Source of the DNA: Roseovarius arcticus
Lineage (GTDB): Bacteria; Pseudomonadota; Alphaproteobacteria; Rhodobacterales; Rhodobacteraceae
Assembly: GCF_006125015.1 (NCBI RefSeq)
Contig: NZ_SZZN01000001.1
Coordinates: 558,001-622,000 of the forward strand
Direction of reading: 5' to 3'
DNA length: 64,000 bases
Position 1 is the stretch's first letter. Every line of letters begins with the position of its first letter. Shown in pieces: positions 8,257 through 17,384 of the stretch. The position numbers were made by a program, and so were the translations under genes. The notes under the pieces were generated by a model. The model searched no databases. It saw only the letters and a list, made by a program, of their open reading frames with translations, and was not told the DNA's origin.

Positions 8257-9174
8257 ATGACTGATGAGGTGAAGGGCGTCCTCGCCATGATCGGTGCCTG
8301 TATGATTTGGGGCTTATCGGGGATTTACTACAAGCTGCTGGACGCGGTGCCGCCGTTCGAGATCTTGTGCCACCGCACAATCTGGGGCTTTATCTTTTTC
8401 CTCTGCGTGCTGAAATACCAAGGTCGGCTGCGGGTTCTGCCATCTGCTGTGTCCACCCCGCGTGCGTTCATGATTGTCGCATTCTCAGCCTTTATCGTCT
8501 CGGTCAATTGGTTCGTTTTCATCGGGTCCATCCACGCTGGCCATGCGACGGAGGCGGCGCTTGGATACTACATCTTTCCGCTGGCTGCTGTCCTCTTGGG
8601 CGCAATGTTTTACGGCGAACGACTGGGTACCATGCAGCTTGTGTCGGTTGGTCTGGCGGCGGTGGCTGTCGTCGTTCTGTCGGTCGGCCTTCAGGTAGGG
8701 CCTTGGGTGGCACTGGTCTTGGCGCTGACCTTTGCCCTCTACGGCGCACTCAAAAAGAGCATGATCACCGGCCCAGTCCTTTCAGTGACGGCTGAGCTGG
8801 CGATGATGGCACCCTTCGCGATTGCATGGCTTGCGATGACGCACCTGCGCGGTGACGGCCACTTTGGCGCGGATTTTGTGACCAGTTTGATGCTGGCCTT
8901 TGCCGGGATAATGACGGCGATCCCGCTGATCTTGTTCTCATACGCAACGCGCCGCGTGTCCTTGGCGACTATCGGATTGGTTCAATACCTCAATCCGACG
9001 CTTCAGTTTTTGGTCGCAACACTGATTTTTCGCGAGGTTTTCACAATGTGGCACGCCATCGCCTTTGGTCTGATCTGGACGGCGTTAGCGCTTTATACTG
9101 CCGCGTCTTTGCGCCGGGGCAGTGCCGCGCGCAAGGCGGCGAGGGCTGCTGGCACATCTGGCACCGTTATATAA
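8257..9174 (+). CDS. rarD: EamA/RarD-family permease
   Basis: Inner-membrane protein of the drug/metabolite transporter superfamily, 305 residues with about ten hydrophobic helices in two EamA repeats. It begins MIGACMIWGLSGIYYKLL and contains CHRTIWGFIFF and the late VQYLNPTLQFLVA, all characteristic of the RarD subfamily. The substrate is not predictable from sequence. Its last 82 nt overlap the end of the convergent LOG gene, which is unusual. Confidence 0.85.
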   Translation: MTDEVKGVLAMIGACMIWGLSGIYYKLLDAVPPFEILCHRTIWGFIFFLCVLKYQGRLRVLPSAVSTPRAFMIVAFSAFIVSVNWFVFIGSIHAGHATEAALGYYIFPLAAVLLGAMFYGERLGTMQLVSVGLAAVAVVVLSVGLQVGPWVALVLALTFALYGALKKSMITGPVLSVTAELAMMAPFAIAWLAMTHLRGDGHFGADFVTSLMLAFAGIMTAIPLILFSYATRRVSLATIGLVQYLNPTLQFLVATLIFREVFTMWHAIAFGLIWTALALYTAASLRRGSAARKAARAAGTSGTVI

Positions 9175-9665
9175 GCCTCCGCCAGATCGGCCCCGGCAAA
9201 CCCCTCGGCCTCGATATGGCGCAGTAGCTCCAACAGAGGCTGCCAATAACCACCCTCGTTTATGATAACGACAGGCTTGGTGTGATGTCCCAACTGGCGC
9301 CACGTCAGGACCTCAAACAGCTCGTCCAGCGATCCGGCGCCGCCCGGCAGTAGCGCGATCGCATCCGAATTCATGAACATGACCTTCTTACGTTCGTGCA
9401 TCGTTTCGGTCACGATGCGCGCGTGGGAAGGGTCGGCGATAGCCTCGCGCCCGACCAGATGCTGCGGGATGACGCCCAGCAGATCGCCGCCTGCCTGCAA
9501 CGCGGCCTGTGCGCAGCGGCCCATCAGCCCCACGTCGCCTGCGCCATAGACCAGACGCCACCCCTCGCGTGCCAGTCCGGCCCCCAGCGCATCGGCAGCG
9601 GCGCCGTAGGCTGAGCGCGTGCCCTCGCGTGCGCCGCAAAAGACACATATCGATAGGGTGGTCAT
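9093..9665 (-). CDS. LOG-family nucleoside monophosphate phosphoribohydrolase
   Basis: A 190-residue protein of the LOG (lonely guy) / TIGR00730 family, which removes ribose 5-phosphate from cytokinin-type or other nucleoside 5'-monophosphates. Seen: N-terminal ICVFCGAREG strand and phosphate-binding turn, GDLLGVIPQHL, MHERKKVMFMNSDA, and the signature PGGAGSLDELFEVLTW (PGGxGTxxE with Ser for Thr). Start at 9665, divergent from the LysM gene. The C-terminus overlaps the rarD end by 82 nt in the convergent sense. Confidence 0.87.
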   Translation of the reverse strand: MTTLSICVFCGAREGTRSAYGAAADALGAGLAREGWRLVYGAGDVGLMGRCAQAALQAGGDLLGVIPQHLVGREAIADPSHARIVTETMHERKKVMFMNSDAIALLPGGAGSLDELFEVLTWRQLGHHTKPVVIINEGGYWQPLLELLRHIEAEGFAGADLAEAYITVPDVPAALAALRAALPRRKDAAV

Positions 9666-9778
9666 GGCAGTGTCGCCTTTTCGGATAGGTTGTTTTGACG
9701 GGTGGTAGCCTTGTTGTTAGGCTCGATCAACCCGCGCAGGCCCGTGCGGGGCCACAGGGTATTGGGGGGCCAGAGGGA

Positions 9779-11161
9779 ATGAGCATCTTTGCAAACGCAC
9801 GTTCGGGGCGCCTGATCGCTATAGGGGCGGCGATACTTGTTGCCGTGATTATTGGCGGGCTGTTGATGCGCGGGGCCTTGCCGCCGGAAGGCTTGGGCGA
9901 ACGCGATGAGGGCGTCGCGCAAAAGCCCGAGGTCGCGGTCTTGTCTAAATCTGATGCGACCGCCCCGTCGCAAAACAGCACTTCAAGGACTTCCGCGCCG
10001 CGCTTAGACGTGTTCCGCCTAGAGCCGGACGGCGCCGCACTGGTTGCGGGAACCGCCGCACCCGGCTGGCAGATCGAAATTCTGCTGGACGGCGTTCCGT
10101 TCAAAACGCTCCAGCCCGGCGATGACGGACAATTCGCCGCATTCATCGACGTTCCGGCCAGTGACGCCCCCCGCGTGCTGACTTTGCGGATGTCTGGCCC
10201 GGATGGCAGCGCGCCGGTGATGGGTGAAAATCAGGTGATTATTGCGCCTGCTGCGCTTGCGATAAAAGAGCAGGCAGAGCAAGTCGCCACCCTCGCCGCA
10301 GACGCGGTGGAGACTACGCCAAAAACCAAACCCGCCGCCGAATCCGCGCAGGACGCTTACGTCGAGGCCAGCGATCTTGATGCGAAGCCTGCGCAAACTG
10401 CGCCAGTCCCTTTGGTGCGCGCCGATACACAAACGACAATCCCTGCCGCAACGGACGGTACCGCCGAACGCGGCCTTTCCGAGCAAGCCAAAAAACCGCA
10501 ACCCGTGGAAACGGCGGCCATTAATCCAAGCCTCGTGCAGCCGTCCGTTGCAGATACTCTGCAAACCCCTGCCGGCCCGTCCGAGCAGCCTAGCCCCGCC
10601 GCATCATTGCAAAACGGCCGCACCGTCCTGATGGCTGACGCCTCTGGGGTCCGCGTCCTGCAATCGCCATCCCCTAGCGCCGCGCCGCAGGTGATGTCCA
10701 GCGTCGCTCTTGACGCCATCAGCTATTCCGAGGGCGGCGATGTCCAGCTCTCTGGCCGAGCCGCCGGATTGGGCATTGTGCGCGTCTATCTGAACAACCG
10801 GGCCATCACGACGTCGCGCATTGGCGCGGATGGGGCATGGCACACCGCGCTGCCGCAGGTCGATACCGGCATCTACACCTTGCGCATCGACGAGGTGGAT
10901 GCCGCCGGGACCGTGACCAGCCGTGTCGAGACGCCTTTCAAACGCGAGGATCGCGCTCTTTTGGCCGAGCTACAGGATCCAGCGGCGCCCGCGCCTCCGA
11001 TTCGTGCTGTCACTGTCCAGCCGGGCAATACACTTTGGGCAATATCGCGCGAGCGGTACGGTGAGGGAATTCTATACGTCCGCGTGTTCGAGGCGAATGC
11101 GGACCGTATCCGCAACCCTGATCTGATCTATCCCGGTCAGGTCTTTGCCCTGCCGGATTAA
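9779..11161 (+). CDS. Membrane-anchored LysM-domain protein
   Basis: A 460-residue protein from the ATG at 9779; the frame is open upstream to 9695, but GGGGGG at 9764-9769 favours this start. One N-terminal hydrophobic helix (about residues 13-33) anchors it. A long low-complexity Ala/Pro/Thr/Glu-rich linker follows, then a beta-rich region and a C-terminal LysM domain (about residues 408-460, [16 protein letters not shown] to [11 protein letters not shown]). LysM binds peptidoglycan, so a periplasmic wall-binding role is likely. Similar LysM proteins are common in Rhodobacteraceae without known function. Confidence 0.85.
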   Translation: MSIFANARSGRLIAIGAAILVAVIIGGLLMRGALPPEGLGERDEGVAQKPEVAVLSKSDATAPSQNSTSRTSAPRLDVFRLEPDGAALVAGTAAPGWQIEILLDGVPFKTLQPGDDGQFAAFIDVPASDAPRVLTLRMSGPDGSAPVMGENQVIIAPAALAIKEQAEQVATLAADAVETTPKTKPAAESAQDAYVEASDLDAKPAQTAPVPLVRADTQTTIPAATDGTAERGLSEQAKKPQPVETAAINPSLVQPSVADTLQTPAGPSEQPSPAASLQNGRTVLMADASGVRVLQSPSPSAAPQVMSSVALDAISYSEGGDVQLSGRAAGLGIVRVYLNNRAITTSRIGADGAWHTALPQVDTGIYTLRIDEVDAAGTVTSRVETPFKREDRALLAELQDPAAPAPPIRAVTVQPGNTLWAISRERYGEGILYVRVFEANADRIRNPDLIYPGQVFALPD

Positions 11162-11306
11162 GGCCTCGCCCGCAAATCATTTTGGCGAAATTACTCACGG
11201 CTCCCGTGTTCGCGATACCGCACACTCGGCCCGTCTGCGCAGATTGGCTGGATATCCGGGCTCTGGCGACCTAGATGTTGCCTCGCGCAATCGCCAAAGG
11301 CAGGTC

Positions 11307-13130
11307 ATGAGCCACGATCCAAACACCGATCCCAATTCCGAGGCACCTGCCTCCGGCTGGGCCACTATCATTCGCGTGTCGCCCTACGTCTGGCCCAAGG
11401 AGGGTGGCGCTTGGGTCAAGCGGCGCGTGGTCCTCGCGCTGATCGCCCTTTTCGTGGCAAAGCTGATCGCGGTCGCTACGCCCTTTTTCTACAAGGCGGC
11501 AGTCGATACGCTGTCGGGCGAAGGCACCGCCGACGCGGCCTGGACGATGGGCGCAGGCGCAGTCGGCCTGACGGTGGCCTACGGCGTGGCGCGCCTGATG
11601 AACGTGGGCCTGCAACAGTTGCGCGATGCGCTCTTTGCCCCGGTCGGACAGCGCGCGTTGCGGCAGGTGGCCTTGCGCACGTTCCGCCACATTCATCAGA
11701 TGTCTATGCGCTACCACATTTCGCGCAAGACGGGCGGCCTCAGCCGTATTATCGAGCGGGGGGTAAAGGGCGTCGATTTCTTGCTGCGCTTCCTCATCTT
11801 CTCGATCTTTCCGTTGATATTAGAGCTATTCCTAGTCGGAATCGTCCTCTGGGCGGCGTTTGATTTTTGGTATCTGGCAGTCGTGGTAGTCGTCATCGCG
11901 CTATATGTTGCGTTCACGTTCAAGGTAACAGAATGGCGCGTGAAACTGCGCCGCGAGATGAACGATCAGGACACAGACGCCAATCAAAAGGCGATCGACA
12001 GCCTGCTAAATTACGAGACGGTCAAATATTTCGGCGCCGAGGATCGCGAGGCGGCGCGTTATGACGTGGCGATGGCAGGGTACGAGCGTGCAGCGGTCCG
12101 CACATCCTATTCGCTCTCGTTCCTCAATTTCGGCCAGTCGCTGCTGATTACCGCAGGGCTGGTGATCGTCATGGTGATGGCCGCCATTGGCGTGCAGAAC
12201 GGCAGCCTGACGGTGGGCGATTTCGTAATGGTCAACGCCTACATGATCCAGATCACGATGCCGCTGAACTTTCTCGGTACGGTCTACCGCGAGATCCGCC
12301 AGAGCCTGGTGGACATGGGCGAGATGTTCGGCCTGCTGGATCAGCCGCCGGACGTCACCGATGCGGATGACGCCCGCCCGCTCAAGGTGACGGGCGGCAA
12401 GGTTGAGCTGCGCGATGTGCATTTCGGCTATGATACTAACCGCGAGATCCTCGGCGGTATCACCCTGACCGCTGAGCCAGGCCAGACGGTGGCTATCGTT
12501 GGGCCTACCGGATCAGGCAAATCCACCATCGGGCGGCTGCTCTTTCGTTTCTACGACGTGTCGCAGGGCGCGCTGCTGATCGACGGGCAGGATATTCGCG
12601 GCGTGACACAGACCAGTCTGCACAATGCCATCGGTGTGGTGCCGCAGGACACCGTGCTGTTTAACGATACCATCGGCTATAACATCGCCTATGGCCGCGA
12701 TAACGCCACCCATGAGGATGTGGTTGAGGCCGCCCGTGCCGCGTCGATCCACGACTTCATCATCTCGCTGCCGGACGGCTATGATACTACCGTCGGTGAA
12801 CGCGGGCTCAAGCTGTCGGGCGGCGAAAAGCAACGGGTTGGCATCGCGCGCACTCTGCTCAAGGACCCGCCCATCCTGCTCCTGGATGAGGCGACAAGCG
12901 CGCTGGATACCGCGACCGAGCGTGACATTCAGGGCGCGCTGGCCCGTGCGGGGCAGGGGCGTACCGTGCTGATCATCGCGCACCGCCTCAGCACGGTGGC
13001 GGATGCCGACCGCATTGTGGTCCTAGACGGCGGCCTCATCGTCGAGCAGGGCACACATACCGAACTGCTCGAGAAGGACGAACGCTATGCCGGCCTCTGG
13101 TATCGCCAGCAGTCGGACGAAGCCGCCTGA
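11307..13130 (+). CDS. Atm1-type ABC exporter (fused permease and ATPase)
   Basis: Half-transporter of the Atm1/HMT1 (ABCB7-like) family, 607 residues from the ATG at 11307 (AAAGGCAGG upstream; the frame is open to 11145). Six hydrophobic segments fill about residues 40-330. The ATPase has Walker A GPTGSGKST near residue 399, signature LSGGEKQRV near 503, Walker B ILLLDEATSALD near 525 and the switch histidine in IIAHRLSTV. Family members export glutathione-derived sulfur or metal conjugates; the exact substrate here is inferred. Stop and start of the next gene overlap (TGATG), indicating coupling. Confidence 0.9.
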   Translation: MSHDPNTDPNSEAPASGWATIIRVSPYVWPKEGGAWVKRRVVLALIALFVAKLIAVATPFFYKAAVDTLSGEGTADAAWTMGAGAVGLTVAYGVARLMNVGLQQLRDALFAPVGQRALRQVALRTFRHIHQMSMRYHISRKTGGLSRIIERGVKGVDFLLRFLIFSIFPLILELFLVGIVLWAAFDFWYLAVVVVVIALYVAFTFKVTEWRVKLRREMNDQDTDANQKAIDSLLNYETVKYFGAEDREAARYDVAMAGYERAAVRTSYSLSFLNFGQSLLITAGLVIVMVMAAIGVQNGSLTVGDFVMVNAYMIQITMPLNFLGTVYREIRQSLVDMGEMFGLLDQPPDVTDADDARPLKVTGGKVELRDVHFGYDTNREILGGITLTAEPGQTVAIVGPTGSGKSTIGRLLFRFYDVSQGALLIDGQDIRGVTQTSLHNAIGVVPQDTVLFNDTIGYNIAYGRDNATHEDVVEAARAASIHDFIISLPDGYDTTVGERGLKLSGGEKQRVGIARTLLKDPPILLLDEATSALDTATERDIQGALARAGQGRTVLIIAHRLSTVADADRIVVLDGGLIVEQGTHTELLEKDERYAGLWYRQQSDEAA

Positions 13131-13471
13131 TGCCGCAAAAGGATTATCCCCAGACGCCGGACGGGCGCTACTTTGTCTCGCGCGCGCGGCTTTGGCGCTG
13201 CACAAATCCCGAATTGGGCGATACTGAGCGGCGCGCAGCCGTCAAGGCCCTGATGAAGGCGCGCCGGGCGGTGCAACTGGCCGGCGATGACGCCGAGGCG
13301 GTGGCCGAGGCACGCGCCGGAGTGGATACGGCAAAGCGCGCCCTTGGAGAGCGCGGCCCGGTCTGGTGGCACGACAACGCGCCGGACGAGGGCGGCTATC
13401 ACCCCAAGAACTCCAGTTATGCAGATTGGTGGGCCGCGATGGACGAGGATGCACGTGTGCGTGGCAGCTGA
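13130..13471 (+). CDS. Conserved hypothetical protein coupled to the Atm1-type exporter
   Basis: A 113-residue soluble protein overlapping the exporter stop by one base. It reads TPDGRYFVSRARLWRCTNP, a charged Ala/Glu/Arg-rich helix (about residues 33-75) and an aromatic C-terminus (GPVWWHDNAPDEGGYHPKNS). This architecture resembles small proteins seen in many proteobacteria, but no function or domain name is known to me. The tight coupling suggests co-production with the exporter. Confidence 0.75.
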   Translation: MPQKDYPQTPDGRYFVSRARLWRCTNPELGDTERRAAVKALMKARRAVQLAGDDAEAVAEARAGVDTAKRALGERGPVWWHDNAPDEGGYHPKNSSYADWWAAMDEDARVRGS

Positions 13472-13568
13472 GCTGCCGTAATGCGCGCGGCTTGGGTTTA
13501 GCCGCGAACGCTCACCCATATTCCGCGCATCGTCATTTGGTCTAAGTCGTTAGCCTCGCCTGCGGCAG

Positions 13569-16500
13569 TCACTCTGCGGCGCGCAGTGGCTTGGTCGGAA
13601 GCTGCGGCGCAGTGGCTTTGTCCGCATCGCTTGGGCCCCTTTGGGCCAAGATACGCTTGAAGTCGTCTAACTCCAGATCAGCGCCTGCGACATCCATGTA
13701 ACTCTGCGGAGTTTGGGCATCCTCTGGGAGATCCTCCCAGATAATCTCGGGCGCGCGGACGCGGCGGGCGGCGCGAACCAGCGACCAGTCCTGTGCCGCG
13801 CGGCTGGCGCGGCCCATCGACATTGCCGCCAGCGCGCGCGCCAGCCAGCCCGCGTAGGTGCCTAGCCACACCCGTAGCGCCAGCATTGAGGGGGTAAAGA
13901 TCAGCGTCAGGACCGTCGCAATCCCAAGGCCAAAAACGACCGCGGTCGCCAACTGTTTCCACCACAGGGCAGTGGGGCTGTCGAAGCTGTAGCCGCCGTT
14001 CACAAAGTCGAGCGATAGCCCGAACATCATCGGCGCAAGGCCTGCCATGGTGGTGATCGTGGTCAGCAGGACGGGCCGGATGCGCGCCTCTGCTGTGCGG
14101 GTTATCGCCTCGATCCGGGGCATGTACTGGCTGAATTCCTGATAAGTATCAATGAGAACGATATTGTTGTTCACCACAATGCCCGCCAGCGCGACGATGC
14201 CAGTGCCGGTCATAATGATCGAAAACGTCTGGCCCATCACCAGCATTCCGATCAGAACGCCCGTCGTGCTGAGGATCACGGCCAGCAACACCAGCACAGC
14301 GTTATAAATGCTGTTGAACTGCGCCAAGAGGATGATGAACATCAGCCCTAGCGCACCGGCAAAGGCCTTCATCAGGAACGCGCCGGACTCCTCCTGTTCC
14401 TCCTGATCGCCGGTCCACTCGTAGCTGACTGATGCCGGTAGCGCGCCGCTGTCGAGCCACTTGGTCAGGCCCTCAATCCGCTCATTCGCAGTGATCGGAA
14501 CGTCGCGCGTCTCGCCATTTGCCTCGGATGCCGTGGTCAATCCCGTTGCAACACCCGCCTTTACGTCGAAATATCGTGTCTGATCAATCCGGTCGATCTG
14601 GGCCAGCTTTTGCACCGGGGTGCGGGTGATGAAATTGGCCAGCGGCACCAGCCCGTCATTCGTGCGCACCTTCAAAGTGTCCAGCGTGCTAAGGACGCGG
14701 TCGGCCTCGGGCAGGCGCACGCGGATGTCGATCTCTTCATCCGATGAGGGCACGCGCATCTCGCCCAGCATCAGGCCGCGCGTGACCAGTTGCACCATTG
14801 AGCCGACGGTCGCGACATCTGCGCCAAAGCGCCCGGCCTTTTCGACGTCGACGTCGATCTGCCAATCAATGCCGGGCAGGGGCAGCGTATCCTCAATAAG
14901 GGTCAGGCCGCGCGTTGCCTCAAACTTGGCGCGTGCCAGCCGCGTAGCCGCCTGCAATTCGGCCCAGTTGTCGCCCTTGAGCCGTAGATGCACTGGCTTG
15001 GCCGAGGCCGGGCCACCTGTCTGTCCCAGAATTTCGGTTTTTATGCCGGGTATCATCGCCAGCTTGGCTGCCAGCTCCTCGATCACCTTATCACCGTCGA
15101 TTGCCGGGTCGCTAATCTCGCGGTTCCACAGGCCCCACAGCCACGGCTGCGAAATGGTGCCGCGTTCGTCCCATGGCGTCGTCTCGAACTGGACCTGCCC
15201 AATGGTATCCAGCGGCGGCGCGGCGCCGCCGGTGTTGCTATTCAGCCCGCCATCCCCGGCAAAGGCGAAGGCCGACGCGATGCCATGCTGCGCCAGCACG
15301 ACATCCTCGACTTGGGCGACCAGAGTGTCCTTCTGCTCAATCGACAGGTTCCCGCGCGCCTGCACATACACGATGGCCTGCTCCGGCTCGGACTCGACGA
15401 AAAACTCGGTGCCGTTGTTATTGTTGATGTAGTAGATCAGCGTTGTGCCAACGATAACAAAAATGACGCCGAACGCGACCAGTGGCATAACCGGATTGCC
15501 CACGATGGCATGGATCACCCAGCCAAACGGGCTGCGTTTGTACCCCGAGCGTACGGTGGCGGTGTGGCGCGGGATCGCGCTGCGCCCCAGCCAGCGGGCG
15601 CCATCCGCGATGCGCCGCCACAGCGCCATAAGACCCAGCAGGATCGCCGACACGCCCCCCACCCCGAGCGCCGCCAGTGTGGCGGTGGCAAGGCATAGGA
15701 CGAACGCGCTCGCCAGCGAAGGAATGACCGAGCCGAGGATCGCGCTCATATCCATCTGCGCAAATGTGCCGCTGACCAGCGCCAGCAGCGCCGGGACGCC
15801 CGCGCCTGCCGCAGCAAGACCCAGCGCGGCGACGGGAAAGAGCGCCAGATGCCACACCCACCACCCGCCTGCGATCTGCGTAATGCGCGCATCCGTCCAC
15901 TTCTCAAGCCGTCCTGTGATACCGCCCAGCACGGGCAGATAGACCAGCGCGACCAGCAAGGATGCCGAGAGGACGAAGATCAGCGTGACGGGCAGCATCC
16001 CCATGAACTGCCCCGGCACACCCGGCCAAAACAGCATCGGCAGAAATGCACAAAGCGTCGTCGCGGTGGAGCTGACGACAGGCCAGAACATACGCTTGGC
16101 CGCCTCAACATAGGCGGTCATGGGGCCGGAGCCCTCTTCGATCCGCCGATCTGCGTATTCGACCACCACGATTGCGCCGTCTACCAGCATCCCCACGGCC
16201 AGAATCAGGCCAAACATCACGATGTTTGATATTGTGATGCCCATGACCGCCATCATGGCAAAACACAGCAAGAATGATGTGGGAATTGCAAATCCGACCA
16301 GCAGAGCGGGGCGGATACCCAGCGTCGCCAGCATCACGATCATCACCAACGCGATAGCGGTCAGCACCGAACCCTCTAGCTGGCTGACCATCGAGGCCAC
16401 AGTGCGCGACTGGTCGTTCGATGCGCCCACCTCTACGGCGGCCTTCAACTCCTCCGGCCAGCTGGCGCGCGCGCTTTCCACCGTTTCGCGCACCAGTTGC

Positions 16501-17384
16501 GCAGTGTCGATGATGTTGAAGCCCTTGCGCTTGACCACTTGGAGCGCGACCGTGTTTTCCCCGTTAAAGCGCGCTGTTCCGACGCGGTCCTCAAACGTCA
16601 GGTTGATACGCGCCACATCGCCCAGCGTCACCACGCGGTCGCCATTGACCTTGACGGGCAGGCGATAGATGTCGCGCGTTTCCTCAAATGACGAGGGGAT
16701 CTTGATCGAAAACGTGCCGCCAGCGCTGCGCACGTCGCCCGCCGCGATAAGCAGGTTGTTCATCTGCACGGCATTCATCAGATCGCCCGCGGTCACGTCA
16801 TAGGATTCTAGGCGCAGGGGGTCGATCAGAACCTCGACCAACTCGTCCCGCTTGCCAGCGATACCTGCCTCCAGAATGGGCTCAAGCCCCTCCAGCCTGT
16901 CTTGCAGGTCATCCGCGACGCGGGCCATGGTACGCTCTGGCACGTCGCCGGTGAGGTTGACGATGATGATAGGAAATTCGCTGAAGTTAATCTCATTCAG
17001 CGTGTACTTCTCGGCGCCTTCGGGAAACTTTGCTTCGGCGGCGTTCATCGCATCCCGGACGTCTGCCATGACGGCGGTTTTGTCCCAGCCAAACTCGAAT
17101 TCCAGCGCGACGCCGGCGTAGTTTTCCGCCGCGGTGCCGGACATGTCCTTGAGGCCGTCCAGATCGCTCAGCTCGGTCTCCATGACCTTGACCAGTAGCT
17201 TTTCGCTATCCTCAGCAGAAATGCCGGGGAAAATGACGGACACAAAGAGAGCGGGGATCTCGATGTCCGGCTCGCCCTCTTTGGGCAGGGTGGTATAGGC
17301 GAGGCCGCCAGCCAGCAGACTAAGTACGATGAACGCCAGCACCATGCGGGCGCGCTGCGCGGCCCAGTCGACGATGCCCGTCAT
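13569..17384 (-). CDS. RND efflux transporter, inner-membrane pump
   Basis: AcrB/HAE-type proton-driven pump, 1271 residues, clearly longer than the usual ~1030-1050. It has TM1 at the N-terminus, a large periplasmic loop, TM2-6 with GMLVDGAIVVVEYADRR (one of the paired AcrB aspartates kept, the other Gly), a second loop and TM8-12 (MTGTGIVALAGIVVNNNIVLID). The extra length is largely a hydrophobic insert of about 115 residues (about 505-620) between the halves, with two or three added helices, plus a C-terminal polar tail. It overlaps the adaptor gene by 4 nt. An outer-membrane partner is not in the window. Confidence 0.9.
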   Translation of the reverse strand: MTGIVDWAAQRARMVLAFIVLSLLAGGLAYTTLPKEGEPDIEIPALFVSVIFPGISAEDSEKLLVKVMETELSDLDGLKDMSGTAAENYAGVALEFEFGWDKTAVMADVRDAMNAAEAKFPEGAEKYTLNEINFSEFPIIIVNLTGDVPERTMARVADDLQDRLEGLEPILEAGIAGKRDELVEVLIDPLRLESYDVTAGDLMNAVQMNNLLIAAGDVRSAGGTFSIKIPSSFEETRDIYRLPVKVNGDRVVTLGDVARINLTFEDRVGTARFNGENTVALQVVKRKGFNIIDTAQLVRETVESARASWPEELKAAVEVGASNDQSRTVASMVSQLEGSVLTAIALVMIVMLATLGIRPALLVGFAIPTSFLLCFAMMAVMGITISNIVMFGLILAVGMLVDGAIVVVEYADRRIEEGSGPMTAYVEAAKRMFWPVVSSTATTLCAFLPMLFWPGVPGQFMGMLPVTLIFVLSASLLVALVYLPVLGGITGRLEKWTDARITQIAGGWWVWHLALFPVAALGLAAAGAGVPALLALVSGTFAQMDMSAILGSVIPSLASAFVLCLATATLAALGVGGVSAILLGLMALWRRIADGARWLGRSAIPRHTATVRSGYKRSPFGWVIHAIVGNPVMPLVAFGVIFVIVGTTLIYYINNNNGTEFFVESEPEQAIVYVQARGNLSIEQKDTLVAQVEDVVLAQHGIASAFAFAGDGGLNSNTGGAAPPLDTIGQVQFETTPWDERGTISQPWLWGLWNREISDPAIDGDKVIEELAAKLAMIPGIKTEILGQTGGPASAKPVHLRLKGDNWAELQAATRLARAKFEATRGLTLIEDTLPLPGIDWQIDVDVEKAGRFGADVATVGSMVQLVTRGLMLGEMRVPSSDEEIDIRVRLPEADRVLSTLDTLKVRTNDGLVPLANFITRTPVQKLAQIDRIDQTRYFDVKAGVATGLTTASEANGETRDVPITANERIEGLTKWLDSGALPASVSYEWTGDQEEQEESGAFLMKAFAGALGLMFIILLAQFNSIYNAVLVLLAVILSTTGVLIGMLVMGQTFSIIMTGTGIVALAGIVVNNNIVLIDTYQEFSQYMPRIEAITRTAEARIRPVLLTTITTMAGLAPMMFGLSLDFVNGGYSFDSPTALWWKQLATAVVFGLGIATVLTLIFTPSMLALRVWLGTYAGWLARALAAMSMGRASRAAQDWSLVRAARRVRAPEIIWEDLPEDAQTPQSYMDVAGADLELDDFKRILAQRGPSDADKATAPQLPTKPLRAAE

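Noticed and set aside
13486..13506. Hairpin CGCGGCT-N7-AGCCGCG between convergent genes as a terminator
   Set aside because: No T-run on either strand and a short stem; common by chance in GC-rich DNA.
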